DNA of 6,424 nt from JAMIFN01 sp964608575 (GTDB taxonomy: Bacteria; Pseudomonadota; Gammaproteobacteria; Burkholderiales; Burkholderiaceae_C): the NCBI GenBank assembly GCA_964608575.1, contig CAZSPW010000097.1, positions 1 through 6,424 of the forward strand, read 5' to 3'. How positions within the stretch are numbered: position 1 is the first letter of the stretch; the number at the start of each line of letters is the position of its first letter. Positions 1 through 5,649 of this stretch are shown piece by piece. The translations under genes were made by a program, and so were the position numbers. The notes beneath the pieces are model-generated. The model was given only the letters and a program-made list of their open reading frames with translations. It was not told where the DNA came from and did no database searches.

Positions 1-206
1 GCGGCGTGGGCGATGTCGGCGCTAGTCCACAGGCCGACTTGCGCGGGTGCGGCATCTTCTTGGCTTTGGATGCTGTGGCTGCGCCAGCCCCAAAAAATCA
101 ATATACCCAAGCCTAGGTGCAGCGCCAAGGCCAAGGCTAGGCTAGGCCATTTGCTAGCGCGCCTAGCCGCAGGCGTGAGAGTGGAATGAACAGAGGTTCG
201 AGGCAT
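1..206 (-). CDS. TolA-like cell envelope protein, N-terminal part (cut by window edge)
   Basis: Reading the minus strand from an ATG at 206 gives 68 codons that stay open to the left edge, so only the N-terminus is visible. It has a short basic cytoplasmic head (Arg15, Arg16, Lys19), then one membrane segment at about residues 21-41 rich in Leu and Ala (LALALALHLGLGILIFWGW), then a polar, Gln/Ala/Pro-rich stretch containing a GLW motif near residues 58-60. That order, including the Trp shortly after the membrane anchor, resembles the start of betaproteobacterial TolA. TolA is the inner-membrane protein that links TolQR to the outer membrane through a long coil and a C-terminal TonB-like domain. 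The ATG is the first start after an in-frame TAG; its ribosome site is poor. It follows pssA by 51 bases on the same strand and may be co-transcribed. TonB or another single-pass protein remains possible, because the diagnostic C-terminus is outside the window. Confidence 0.55.
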   Translation of the reverse strand, partial: MPRTSVHSTLTPAARRASKWPSLALALALHLGLGILIFWGWRSHSIQSQEDAAPAQVGLWTSADIAHA

Positions 207-257
207 AAAACGAGAAACCCAATACAGCGCCAGCGACTATAGGCCTAGCTATGCTGT

Positions 258-1094
258 TTAAAAGCCTGAATGCAGGCTCTGTTCGTCTGGTTCGTTTTTC
301 GAGAGGGCGATGACGCTGGTGGGCACACCTTTGGCTTTGCGCCAAGCATAGACACCATAGCCGCTGAGGGCATAGACGCTGAAGGCCGCGAACAGCACAC
401 TGGGGGCGTGGATATTGATGGCGGCTATAGCCAAGGCGATTAGCACCACCACGATGAAAGGCACGGATTTTTTCAAATCGATGTCTTTAAAGCTGTAGTA
501 GGGCACATTGGTCACCATGGTCAGACCAGCAAACAGGGCAATGCCAAAAATTACCCAGCGTATAGCTTGTTCGCCGCCTAAGCTAGCGATCGGGTAGCTG
601 GCATTGATACCCAAATCTGTCATCAACCAAATAAAACCCATGACGAAAGCCGCGGCCGCAGGGCTAGGCATGCCTTGGAAATACCGTTTATCTACGACGG
701 CGGTATTCACATTAAAACGCGCTAAACGCAGCGCCGCGCAGGCAACATAGACGAAGGCTGCAATCCAGCCCCAGCGCCCCAGCGGTTTGAGTGCCCAGGT
801 GTAGGCCACCAAGGCAGGCGCTACCCCAAAGCTGACCATGTCGCACAGCGAGTCCATCTGCTCGCCAAAGGCGCTTTGTGTGCCTGTCATGCGTGCCACA
901 CGGCCATCTAAACTATCGAGCACCATGGCACAGAAAATACCGATGGCGGCTTTCTCATAATTCCCATTCATGGCCATGACGATGGCGAAAAAGCCGCCAA
1001 AAAGTGCAGCTAGAGTGAATAAATTGGGCAAGATATATATGCCCTTGCGATTGGCCTTATGCACGGCAGAGGGAGCGTCTGAGCGGTTGGTCAT
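258..1094 (-). CDS. pssA: CDP-diacylglycerol--serine O-phosphatidyltransferase
   Basis: This enzyme makes phosphatidylserine and CMP from CDP-diacylglycerol and L-serine in the inner membrane, the committed step to phosphatidylethanolamine. The protein has 278 residues. It carries the complete CDP-alcohol phosphotransferase motif: D60-SL-D63-G64-RV-A67-R68, then G77, D81 and D85, which position the metal ions and the CDP group. About eight hydrophobic segments follow the family's multi-pass pattern (for example near 22-42, 48-60, 108-125, 145-160, 178-196 and 210-230). This is the integral-membrane type, unlike the phospholipase-D-like PssA of E. coli. The frame is open upstream to an ATG at 1238, but the 48 extra residues do not resemble the family. 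I chose the ATG at 1094 because family proteins begin shortly before the conserved GIYILPNLFT block; no strong ribosome site supports either start. The next step, Psd, is encoded at the far right of the window on the same strand. Confidence 0.93.
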   Translation of the reverse strand: MTNRSDAPSAVHKANRKGIYILPNLFTLAALFGGFFAIVMAMNGNYEKAAIGIFCAMVLDSLDGRVARMTGTQSAFGEQMDSLCDMVSFGVAPALVAYTWALKPLGRWGWIAAFVYVACAALRLARFNVNTAVVDKRYFQGMPSPAAAAFVMGFIWLMTDLGINASYPIASLGGEQAIRWVIFGIALFAGLTMVTNVPYYSFKDIDLKKSVPFIVVVLIALAIAAINIHAPSVLFAAFSVYALSGYGVYAWRKAKGVPTSVIALSKNEPDEQSLHSGF

Positions 1095-1155
1095 GGGCGC
1101 AATGATAGCGTCCCAGCGCACTGGGCTTTGCTTGTGTATAAAAATCGACGCAAAA

Positions 1156-1185
1156 GCGACATAATTCACGCCCCTTTCATAAAAT
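1156..1185 (+). promoter_or_regulatory. Candidate sigma70-type promoter for the receptor gene
   Basis: GCGACA (1156-1161, 4 of 6 to TTGACA) and TAAAAT (1180-1185, 5 of 6 to TATAAT) are separated by 18 bases. This would start transcription near 1192 and give a leader of about 65 bases. A CATAAT at 1160-1165 is an alternative -10 without a good -35 partner. This is motif matching by eye only. Confidence 0.3.
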
Positions 1186-1246
1186 GCACAGGCCCCGTTA
1201 CCGCGCAGCATAAATGTCAGCCTAGAATTTCTAATCATTTGGCTTT

Positions 1247-1251
1247 AAAGG
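1247..1251 (+). promoter_or_regulatory. Ribosome binding site that fixes a TTG start
   Basis: AAAGG lies 7 bases before the TTG at 1259-1261. This is good Shine-Dalgarno spacing, and the peptide that follows reads directly as a signal sequence, so the site supports the non-ATG start. Confidence 0.6.
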
Positions 1252-1258
1252 TCTCGAT

Positions 1259-3088
1259 TTGAGCGCTGCACTATTTCGCTTTTGCTGGTCTTGCTTGCGC
1301 CGCCTCAGCTCGGCTGTGGTGTTTGTCTGGGTATTGGCTACGGTAACTATTGTCCAAGCGCAAGATGGTGGCGGCTTAGCGCAATCAGCGCAAGTGGCAC
1401 AGGCCAGTAGCAACGGCACCCCCACCATCATTCAGTTTGTCAAAGCGGATAACGATTTGCCTTTGCGGCCCTTGTGGCAATGGCAATACAGCAAAACGCC
1501 GAATATCGATCCGCAAGGCGTTTGGGATGCGCCAAACTCAGCCTTTAAAACGGGCGATAGCACCGTACAAATGCAACTGAGCAAGGAACAGGCTTATGTT
1601 GCGCGTTTCCATATGCAGGAAATGCAGTCAGATTTCAGCTTTTACATCACCATTCCAGTGCCCCAAATTGATACGGTGCAGCTATGGTGGCGCCCCAGTG
1701 ATGGCAGTGCACCTTGGCGCAGTCTGCAGGCCGGTGATATGGTTCCCATGGATAACTGGCCCTTTGTTGGTCCTTACCCTGCGTTTGAGCTGCCTGGCCG
1801 ACACCAAGGGCTAGATGTGGTGATGCGCTTCCAAAACACGGTGCCTTTATTCGTTCGCGTTTATTCCCAGAGCAATAAGTTGTTCCATTCTGAACGCAGC
1901 CTCTACAGCAATGGTACGGGCGGCAGCTTAGGCCTCATTGGCGCCATGACCTTGATTTGCTTCTTGACTTTGCGCTTAGGGCGAATCGAGTTTTTCTGGC
2001 TCACCATGGCCTGCTTGAATGCTTTTTTGATGTATGTCGCGCGCAGCGGCGTAGGTTTTATAAGTTTTTGGCCAGGCTTTTCTCAGTTTAACAATGTCGG
2101 GCTGTATTTTTTCGCCACCCTATCAGCGGCGGGAATGACCATAGTTATCAGCTATTTAATGCCCACTTTTAAAGGGGCTCGTTTGACGCGCGGCTTCTAT
2201 CTTGGGTGGGCGAGTTTAGGCTTGCTTTTGGCCTTTTTATTTTGGTTGGTGCTCAGCTTGCCAACTACCGTCACCATTTTTAGGGTGTATTCGCTTAGCA
2301 CCATGCTGCTGTGCTTTGCGGGGCCTTTAGTCTTGGCTTTTGGCCGTGGCGATAGAGTCTCTACTTGGGTCAGTATCGCCCTGCTTGGCTTGATGGCGTG
2401 TACGGCTGCGCAAGTTTATAGCATGTATTTATCCACCCCGATTGATGCTTGGGGCGTGGTTTCCGCCGTTGGCTGGATGTTTGCCGCGATGGGCTTATTT
2501 GCGGCGGCTTTTGGTAGGTATCAATATGGCCATACGGCTCTGGGTGATCAAATCAATCTGAAAGACGAGTTAGATCATTTAACAGGCTTGCTCAATGCCA
2601 AAGGCTTTGAACAGAGTATGTCGCTGACGGTATTGGCCGCTGGCCAAAAGCGTGATTTGGCGCCAGTGATTACCCTCATGATGTGCCGCCTGCCTTCTAT
2701 AGAGCGACAGGAGTTCGACAGTTACGGCAAAACCGTATCTAACCAAGCTGAAGTGCGCTTGGCATCGGCTATCAAACATGCCCTGCCTGAAACCTCGGTG
2801 GTGGCGCGGGTGCAGCGCGGCTGTTTGGTGATTTTTATTACCGAGCGCGTGACGCCGAAGATTGTTGAAGCGGCTGCGACCAAAATCATTTCTGATGTAC
2901 TCAATGCTGAGGATCTGCCTAATTTCGTATCTGACCTGGGCTTGCAGATTCTCATAGGCCAGGTCCCCAGTCATCGCCTCAGCTCTGGTGTGTTTCAAGC
3001 CTTGCACGCTTACGGTGAAGCGCACGAATATGAAAATCGCACCATTCATTGGGTAGAGTTGAGCACAACGACTAAACCGATTCGTTAA
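1259..3088 (+). CDS. 7TMR-DISM-type membrane receptor with a degenerate GGDEF-like output domain
   Basis: The 609-residue protein begins with TTG and a signal peptide (about residues 1-35, likely cleavage after VQA). A periplasmic region at about 55-210 has the Trp-rich beta pattern of 7TMR-DISM sensor domains, and seven membrane segments follow, roughly 223-241, 244-262, 279-300, 312-334, 340-361, 368-390 and 398-419. The cytoplasmic tail (about 430-600) begins like a GGDEF domain with DHLTGLLN at 439-446 and FEQ shortly after. However, the GGDEF loop position reads QRGCL (519-523), and the metal-binding DxD strand reads CRL (476-478). Diguanylate cyclase activity is therefore very unlikely. 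I infer a sensor that acts through binding or protein contact rather than synthesis of cyclic di-GMP. The periplasmic ligand is unknown; some DISM domains are proposed to bind carbohydrates. The gene stands alone, transcribed away from pssA, with no partner visible. The architecture is fairly certain and the role is not. Confidence 0.8.
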   Translation: MSAALFRFCWSCLRRLSSAVVFVWVLATVTIVQAQDGGGLAQSAQVAQASSNGTPTIIQFVKADNDLPLRPLWQWQYSKTPNIDPQGVWDAPNSAFKTGDSTVQMQLSKEQAYVARFHMQEMQSDFSFYITIPVPQIDTVQLWWRPSDGSAPWRSLQAGDMVPMDNWPFVGPYPAFELPGRHQGLDVVMRFQNTVPLFVRVYSQSNKLFHSERSLYSNGTGGSLGLIGAMTLICFLTLRLGRIEFFWLTMACLNAFLMYVARSGVGFISFWPGFSQFNNVGLYFFATLSAAGMTIVISYLMPTFKGARLTRGFYLGWASLGLLLAFLFWLVLSLPTTVTIFRVYSLSTMLLCFAGPLVLAFGRGDRVSTWVSIALLGLMACTAAQVYSMYLSTPIDAWGVVSAVGWMFAAMGLFAAAFGRYQYGHTALGDQINLKDELDHLTGLLNAKGFEQSMSLTVLAAGQKRDLAPVITLMMCRLPSIERQEFDSYGKTVSNQAEVRLASAIKHALPETSVVARVQRGCLVIFITERVTPKIVEAAATKIISDVLNAEDLPNFVSDLGLQILIGQVPSHRLSSGVFQALHAYGEAHEYENRTIHWVELSTTTKPIR

Positions 3089-3290
3089 CGCGCAAGGCCT
3101 AGAGCTTCACGCCTCTTGGTCATATATCTACCCCTAGCAGGCGATTGCAGCACCACGACGATGCAACTGAAAAGCGCCGCGCCTTGAATGGAATCTGCCC
3201 AGCACAAAGCCCTGCCTAGCAGTTGAGACTAGTTTTGCTGGGTGGAGCAGCTCCGATTCGTTCGGCCAATACAATCTGTGCCCGGGCTTG

Positions 3291-3317
3291 GCTCTAGGCA
3301 CACTTGTTGTGCCGAGC
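3291..3317 (+). repeat. Inverted repeat / hairpin upstream of hom
   Basis: GGCACA (3297-3302) and TGTGCC (3308-3313) are perfect inverted copies around a 5-base loop. Outside them GCTC (3291-3294) pairs with GAGC (3314-3317), leaving a two-base bulge on the left, for 10 pairs in all. No T-run follows, so it is not a normal terminator. It sits 20 bases before the candidate hom -35 box and could be an operator or part of a leader RNA. Confidence 0.55.
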
Positions 3318-3336
3318 AAAAGTAGGCAATGTCTTC

Positions 3337-3366
3337 TTGCCAGGCCAGTAAAATCTCGGATTTACT
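3337..3366 (+). promoter_or_regulatory. Candidate promoter for hom
   Basis: TTGCCA (3337-3342, 5 of 6 to consensus) lies 18 bases before TTTACT (3361-3366, 4 of 6). Transcription would begin near 3373 inside the pyrimidine tract, giving a leader of about 30 bases. TAAAAT at 3349-3354 is a competing -10 but lacks a -35. Judged by eye. Confidence 0.35.
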
Positions 3367-3402
3367 TTCTTCTCCTTTTTCTTTCTTTTGAGCTGAGTTT
3401 TT

Positions 3403-4728
3403 ATGAAACCCGTACGCGTTGGTCTTTTGGGTATTGGCACTGTAGGCAGTGGCGTTTTCACCGTTTTGTCGCGCAATGCCGCCGAAATTGCCCGGCGCGC
3501 GGGCCGCAGTATCGAGCTGGTAGCTGTGGCCGATTTAGATATTGAACGCGCGCAAAAAATTGTGGGCGCAGGTGTCAAAGTAGTCGGCGATGCGCAGCAA
3601 CTCATAGATGATGCCAGCATCGATGTAGTGATAGAGCTCATTGGTGGTTACGGTATCGCGAAAAAACTGGTGTTGGCTGCTATTGCGGCAGGCAAACATG
3701 TGGTCACGGCGAATAAAGCCTTATTGGCAGTGCACGGCAGCGAAATTTTTGCTGCGGCTGAAGCCAAAGGCGTGATCGTGGCGTTTGAGGCTTCGGTTGC
3801 TGGTGGCATCCCCATCATCAAAGCCCTGCGCGAAGGCCTGACGGCCAACCGCATTGAATGGGTGGCGGGCATCATCAACGGCACCACCAATTTCATCTTG
3901 TCAGAAATGCGCGAAAAGGGTTTGGATTTTGATGTGGTGTTAAAAGAAGCGCAGCGTTTAGGCTACGCTGAGGCAGACCCCACTTTTGATATTGAAGGCG
4001 TAGATGCGGCGCACAAAGCCAGTTTGATGAGTGCCATTGCTTTTGGCACTGCCGTGCAGTTTGATAAAGCCTATGTCGAGGGCATCACCAAACTGGGCAG
4101 CAGCGATATTAAATACGCTGAGCAATTGGGCTACCGTATCAAATTACTGGGGATTACCAAGAGGGTTGCAAATGGTGTAGAGCTGCGTGTGCATCCCACC
4201 CTGGTGCCTGCCAAGCGCTTGATCGCCAGTGTTGAGGGCGCGATGAATGCCGTGGTGGTGCAAGCCGATGCCGTGGGTACCACTTTGTATTACGGCAAAG
4301 GGGCGGGTAGCGAGCCGACGGCCTCAGCCGTCATCGCCGATTTGGTGGATATTGCGCGCGTGGCTGATGCCGCAGCGCAGCACCGTGTGCCCTATTTGGC
4401 TTTCCACGGCGAAGCGCCAGCGGCCTTGCCTGTGTTGCCCATGAGCGAAGTAGTGACCAGCTATTACCTGCGCCTGCGCGTGGCAGATGAGGCTGGTGTG
4501 CTGGCTGAAGTCACGGGGATTTTGGCCAAAGCCGGTGTCAGCATCGATGCGGTGCTGCAGCGCGAATCTGATGAAATTAGTGCCGCTAGTGATAAAGCGC
4601 AAACGGATTTGATCATTCTCTCGCACGATGTGAAAGAAGGCGTGATGAATGCGGCCATTGCCACGATTGAGGCTTTGCCTACAGTATTGCAACCAGTGGT
4701 GCGTATCCGCAAAGAAGAACTGGCCTAA
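3403..4728 (+). CDS. hom: Homoserine dehydrogenase with C-terminal ACT domain
   Basis: It reduces aspartate semialdehyde to homoserine with NAD(P)H, at the branch leading to threonine and methionine in the cytoplasm. The 441-residue length fits the monofunctional bacterial enzyme, with no fused aspartokinase. The N-terminal Rossmann fold has the nucleotide loop G10-I-G12-TV-G15. TANK at 102-105 carries the lysine usually assigned to catalysis. GIINGTTNFIL at 157-166 and the family signature at 183-205 (A183, G187, D192-P193, D196, G199, D201, K205) form the substrate region. An ACT domain follows at about 354-435 (YYLRLRV, GVLAEVTGILAKAGVSI). In this family it is the usual site for feedback control, often by threonine. 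The start ATG has only a weak GAG (3396 region) upstream and follows a pyrimidine tract. Unlike the common betaproteobacterial arrangement, thrC does not follow: a terminator and the convergent sodB do. Confidence 0.96.
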   Translation: MKPVRVGLLGIGTVGSGVFTVLSRNAAEIARRAGRSIELVAVADLDIERAQKIVGAGVKVVGDAQQLIDDASIDVVIELIGGYGIAKKLVLAAIAAGKHVVTANKALLAVHGSEIFAAAEAKGVIVAFEASVAGGIPIIKALREGLTANRIEWVAGIINGTTNFILSEMREKGLDFDVVLKEAQRLGYAEADPTFDIEGVDAAHKASLMSAIAFGTAVQFDKAYVEGITKLGSSDIKYAEQLGYRIKLLGITKRVANGVELRVHPTLVPAKRLIASVEGAMNAVVVQADAVGTTLYYGKGAGSEPTASAVIADLVDIARVADAAAQHRVPYLAFHGEAPAALPVLPMSEVVTSYYLRLRVADEAGVLAEVTGILAKAGVSIDAVLQRESDEISAASDKAQTDLIILSHDVKEGVMNAAIATIEALPTVLQPVVRIRKEELA

Positions 4729-4745
4729 CTAAACGATAGGCCGCT

Positions 4746-4765
4746 ATCTGGGCCTAGGCCCAGAT
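4746..4765. repeat. Perfect 20-base palindrome after hom
   Basis: ATCTGGGCCTAGGCCCAGAT reads the same on both strands, with CTAG at its centre. It lies 17 bases past the hom stop and 4 bases before the terminator palindrome. It lacks a U-run, so it may be an RNA-stabilising hairpin at the transcript end or a protein-binding site. Confidence 0.7.
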
Positions 4766-4769
4766 GTGT

Positions 4770-4795
4770 AAAACCAGCCCTAGGGCTGGTTTTTT
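4770..4795 (+). terminator. Rho-independent terminator of hom
   Basis: AAAACCAGCC and GGCTGGTTTT are perfect inverted copies meeting at a central CTAG (4770-4793), giving a 10-bp stem with a 4-base loop. A run of six T at 4790-4795 follows, overlapping the stem foot. It is placed 41 bases past the hom stop. On the minus strand the stem also ends in TTTT, so it may work both ways between the convergent genes. Confidence 0.9.
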
Positions 4796-4853
4796 GCATT
4801 AAAAACGGCTTTTAGGCCGCCAAAACTGCCTGGGCAGCTCTGGTATTGATAGT

Positions 4854-4878
4854 AAAAAAGGACGCCGCAGCGTCCTTT
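4854..4878 (-). terminator. Rho-independent terminator of sodB
   Basis: AAAGGACGC (4857-4865) pairs perfectly with GCGTCCTTT (4870-4878) around a 4-base loop. Read on the minus strand, the stem is followed by six T (4859-4854, partly the stem foot). It sits 31 bases past the sodB stop. A T-rich stretch on the plus side suggests partial bidirectional action. Confidence 0.88.
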
Positions 4879-4909
4879 CTTTGCTTGCTCAGAACGAGCA
4901 GCCTAGGCT

Positions 4910-5491
4910 TTAAGCGAAGTTTTTCGCAGCAAAGTCCCAGTTGGCCAAATTGCTGAAGAAAACTTCAACAAATTTTTGGCGCGCATTGCGGTAGTCAATG
5001 TAATAGGCGTGTTCCCATACATCCACGGTCAAAATGGCTTTATCGCCAGTGGTCATCGGGTTGCCAGCAGCGCCAGTGTTGACGATGTCGATAGAGCCAT
5101 CGGCTTTTTTCACCAGCCAAGTCCAGCCTGAACCGAAGTTGCCAACGGCCGAGTTCACAAAAGCGGTTTTGAAGGCATCAAAGCTGCCCCATTTGGCGTT
5201 GATGGCATCAGCCAAAGCGCCAGTAGGTGCGCCGCCGCCTTGGGGTTTCATGCAGTTCCAGAAGAAAGTGTGGTTCCAGATTTGCGCGGCTTGGTTATAA
5301 ATGCCACCTTGCGCTTTTTTGATGATGTCTTCGAGTTCCATGTTTTCAAACTCGGTGCCTTTTTGCAGCTCATTGAGTTTGCTGACATAGGCCAGGTGGT
5401 GTTTACCGTGGTGGTATTCAAAAGCCTCTTGGCTGTAATGCGGAGCCAAAGCGTCGATAGCGTAAGGCAGGGCGGGTAGAGTGCGTTCCAT
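4910..5491 (-). CDS. sodB: Iron superoxide dismutase
   Basis: This cytoplasmic enzyme converts superoxide to oxygen and hydrogen peroxide. The 193-residue protein matches the usual Fe-SOD length and aligns closely by eye with E. coli SodB. The four metal ligands are present: H27 in the YHHGKHH block, H74 in IWNHTFFW, and D157 and H161 in DVWEHAYYIDYRN. Gln70 in AAQIWNH is the active-site glutamine placed as in iron enzymes rather than manganese ones, and no signal peptide is present. The frame is open to an ATG at 5539, but the ATG at 5491 is chosen: it follows AAGGA (5502-5498 on the minus strand) by 6 bases, and MERTLPALPYAIDALAPHYS is the normal family start. It converges on hom with its own terminator. 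A 151-base gap separates it from psd, which argues for its own promoter. Confidence 0.96.
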   Translation of the reverse strand: MERTLPALPYAIDALAPHYSQEAFEYHHGKHHLAYVSKLNELQKGTEFENMELEDIIKKAQGGIYNQAAQIWNHTFFWNCMKPQGGGAPTGALADAINAKWGSFDAFKTAFVNSAVGNFGSGWTWLVKKADGSIDIVNTGAAGNPMTTGDKAILTVDVWEHAYYIDYRNARQKFVEVFFSNLANWDFAAKNFA

Positions 5492-5528
5492 GATTCTTCC
5501 TTTATAAAAATTGTGCTGATGCGATGTG

Positions 5529-5559
5529 CGTATAGGCAAATGCGAAAAATTTTCATCAA
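5529..5559 (-). promoter_or_regulatory. Candidate promoter for sodB
   Basis: On the minus strand TTGATG (5559-5554, 4 of 6 to TTGACA) precedes TATACG (5534-5529, 4 of 6 to TATAAT) by 19 bases, with a TG two bases before the -10. The surroundings are AT-rich, as expected of a promoter. I see no Fur-box-like repeat. This is weak, by-eye evidence. Confidence 0.3.
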
Positions 5560-5594
5560 TTGCATGTGACGCAACACAAAAAATTCTAACACTG

Positions 5595-5618
5595 CCACTG
5601 AAGCGACAGGGTCAGTGG
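5595..5618 (-). terminator. Possible weak terminator hairpin after psd
   Basis: CCACTGA (5595-5601) and TCAGTGG (5612-5618) form a 7-bp stem with a 10-base loop, 24 bases past the psd stop on the minus strand. A run of six T follows only after 11 bases (5583-5578), too far for a typical Rho-independent terminator, so its function is uncertain. Confidence 0.3.
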
Positions 5619-5649
5619 GCTTATTGCGGGCTTATTGTGCGCTTATTGC
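5617..5649. repeat. Three tandem 11-base repeats spanning the psd stop codon
   Basis: On the plus strand the units are GGGCTTATTGC (5617-5627), GGGCTTATTGT (5628-5638) and GCGCTTATTGC (5639-5649), differing at one or two bases. On the minus strand each holds a TAA. The first TAA encountered ends psd at 5645-5643, and because 11 is not a multiple of three the others fall in the two remaining frames. Confidence 0.85.

Larger units (their letters stand above)
1095..1258. other. Divergent intergenic region between pssA and the receptor gene
   Basis: These 164 bases separate the two outward-facing genes and should hold promoters for both. The minus-strand frame of pssA stays open across most of it, which I read as chance. 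On the minus strand I see only weak promoter resemblance, such as a TATACA near 1135-1140 without a good -35 partner. No clear operator stands out. Confidence 0.5.
3089..3402. other. 314-base non-coding region upstream of hom
   Basis: I see no convincing gene here. It contains a possible 10-bp stem with two G-T pairs (3195-3204 with 3236-3245, loop of 31), a short GGAGC/GCTCC palindrome (3244-3254), a stronger hairpin (3291-3317), and a run of 25 consecutive pyrimidines (3365-3389) close to the hom start. Three sites of the hexamer GCCTAG/CTAGGC fall in it. Three tiny plus-strand reading frames (3161-3187, 3188-3226 and 3329-3391) are present but unsupported. No U-rich terminator follows the receptor stop. 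It does not resemble tRNA, SRP RNA, RNase P RNA or any riboswitch that I know. Confidence 0.6.

Noticed and set aside
1095..1238. Longer pssA start at 1238 adding 48 residues
   Set aside because: The extra segment does not resemble the family N-terminus and would run through most of the divergent promoter region; the ATG at 1094 gives normal family length.
2579..3049. A 156-codon open frame on the minus strand inside the receptor gene
   Set aside because: It is antisense to the GGDEF-like tail, which has recognisable family features; the antisense peptide is His/Arg/Gln-rich, matches nothing known to me, and lacks a ribosome site.
2563..3085. Active diguanylate cyclase
   Set aside because: The GGDEF loop reads QRGCL and the metal-binding aspartates are missing, so cyclase activity is not supported.
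3161..3226. Two tiny back-to-back frames (3161-3187 and 3188-3226) with adjacent TGA and ATG
   Set aside because: They have 8 and 12 codons, no ribosome site and no informative codon run; such frames are expected by chance.
3089..3402. Known structured RNA (tRNA, SRP RNA, 6S RNA, RNase P RNA, riboswitch)
   Set aside because: I looked for conserved cores on both strands, such as a T-loop GTTCGA with matching stems or the SRP GGAAG tetraloop region, and found none in a proper context.
3134..3641. Open frames on both strands around 3134-3641 (for example minus 3134-3319, minus 3294-3641, plus 3288-3545)
   Set aside because: The peptides are low-complexity or Arg-rich with no recognisable domain; two run into hom out of frame or antisense, and none has a convincing ribosome site.
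5492..5539. Longer sodB start at 5539 adding 16 residues
   Set aside because: The ATG at 5491 has a good ribosome site and begins with the standard Fe-SOD sequence; the extension contains the ribosome site itself and overlaps the likely promoter.
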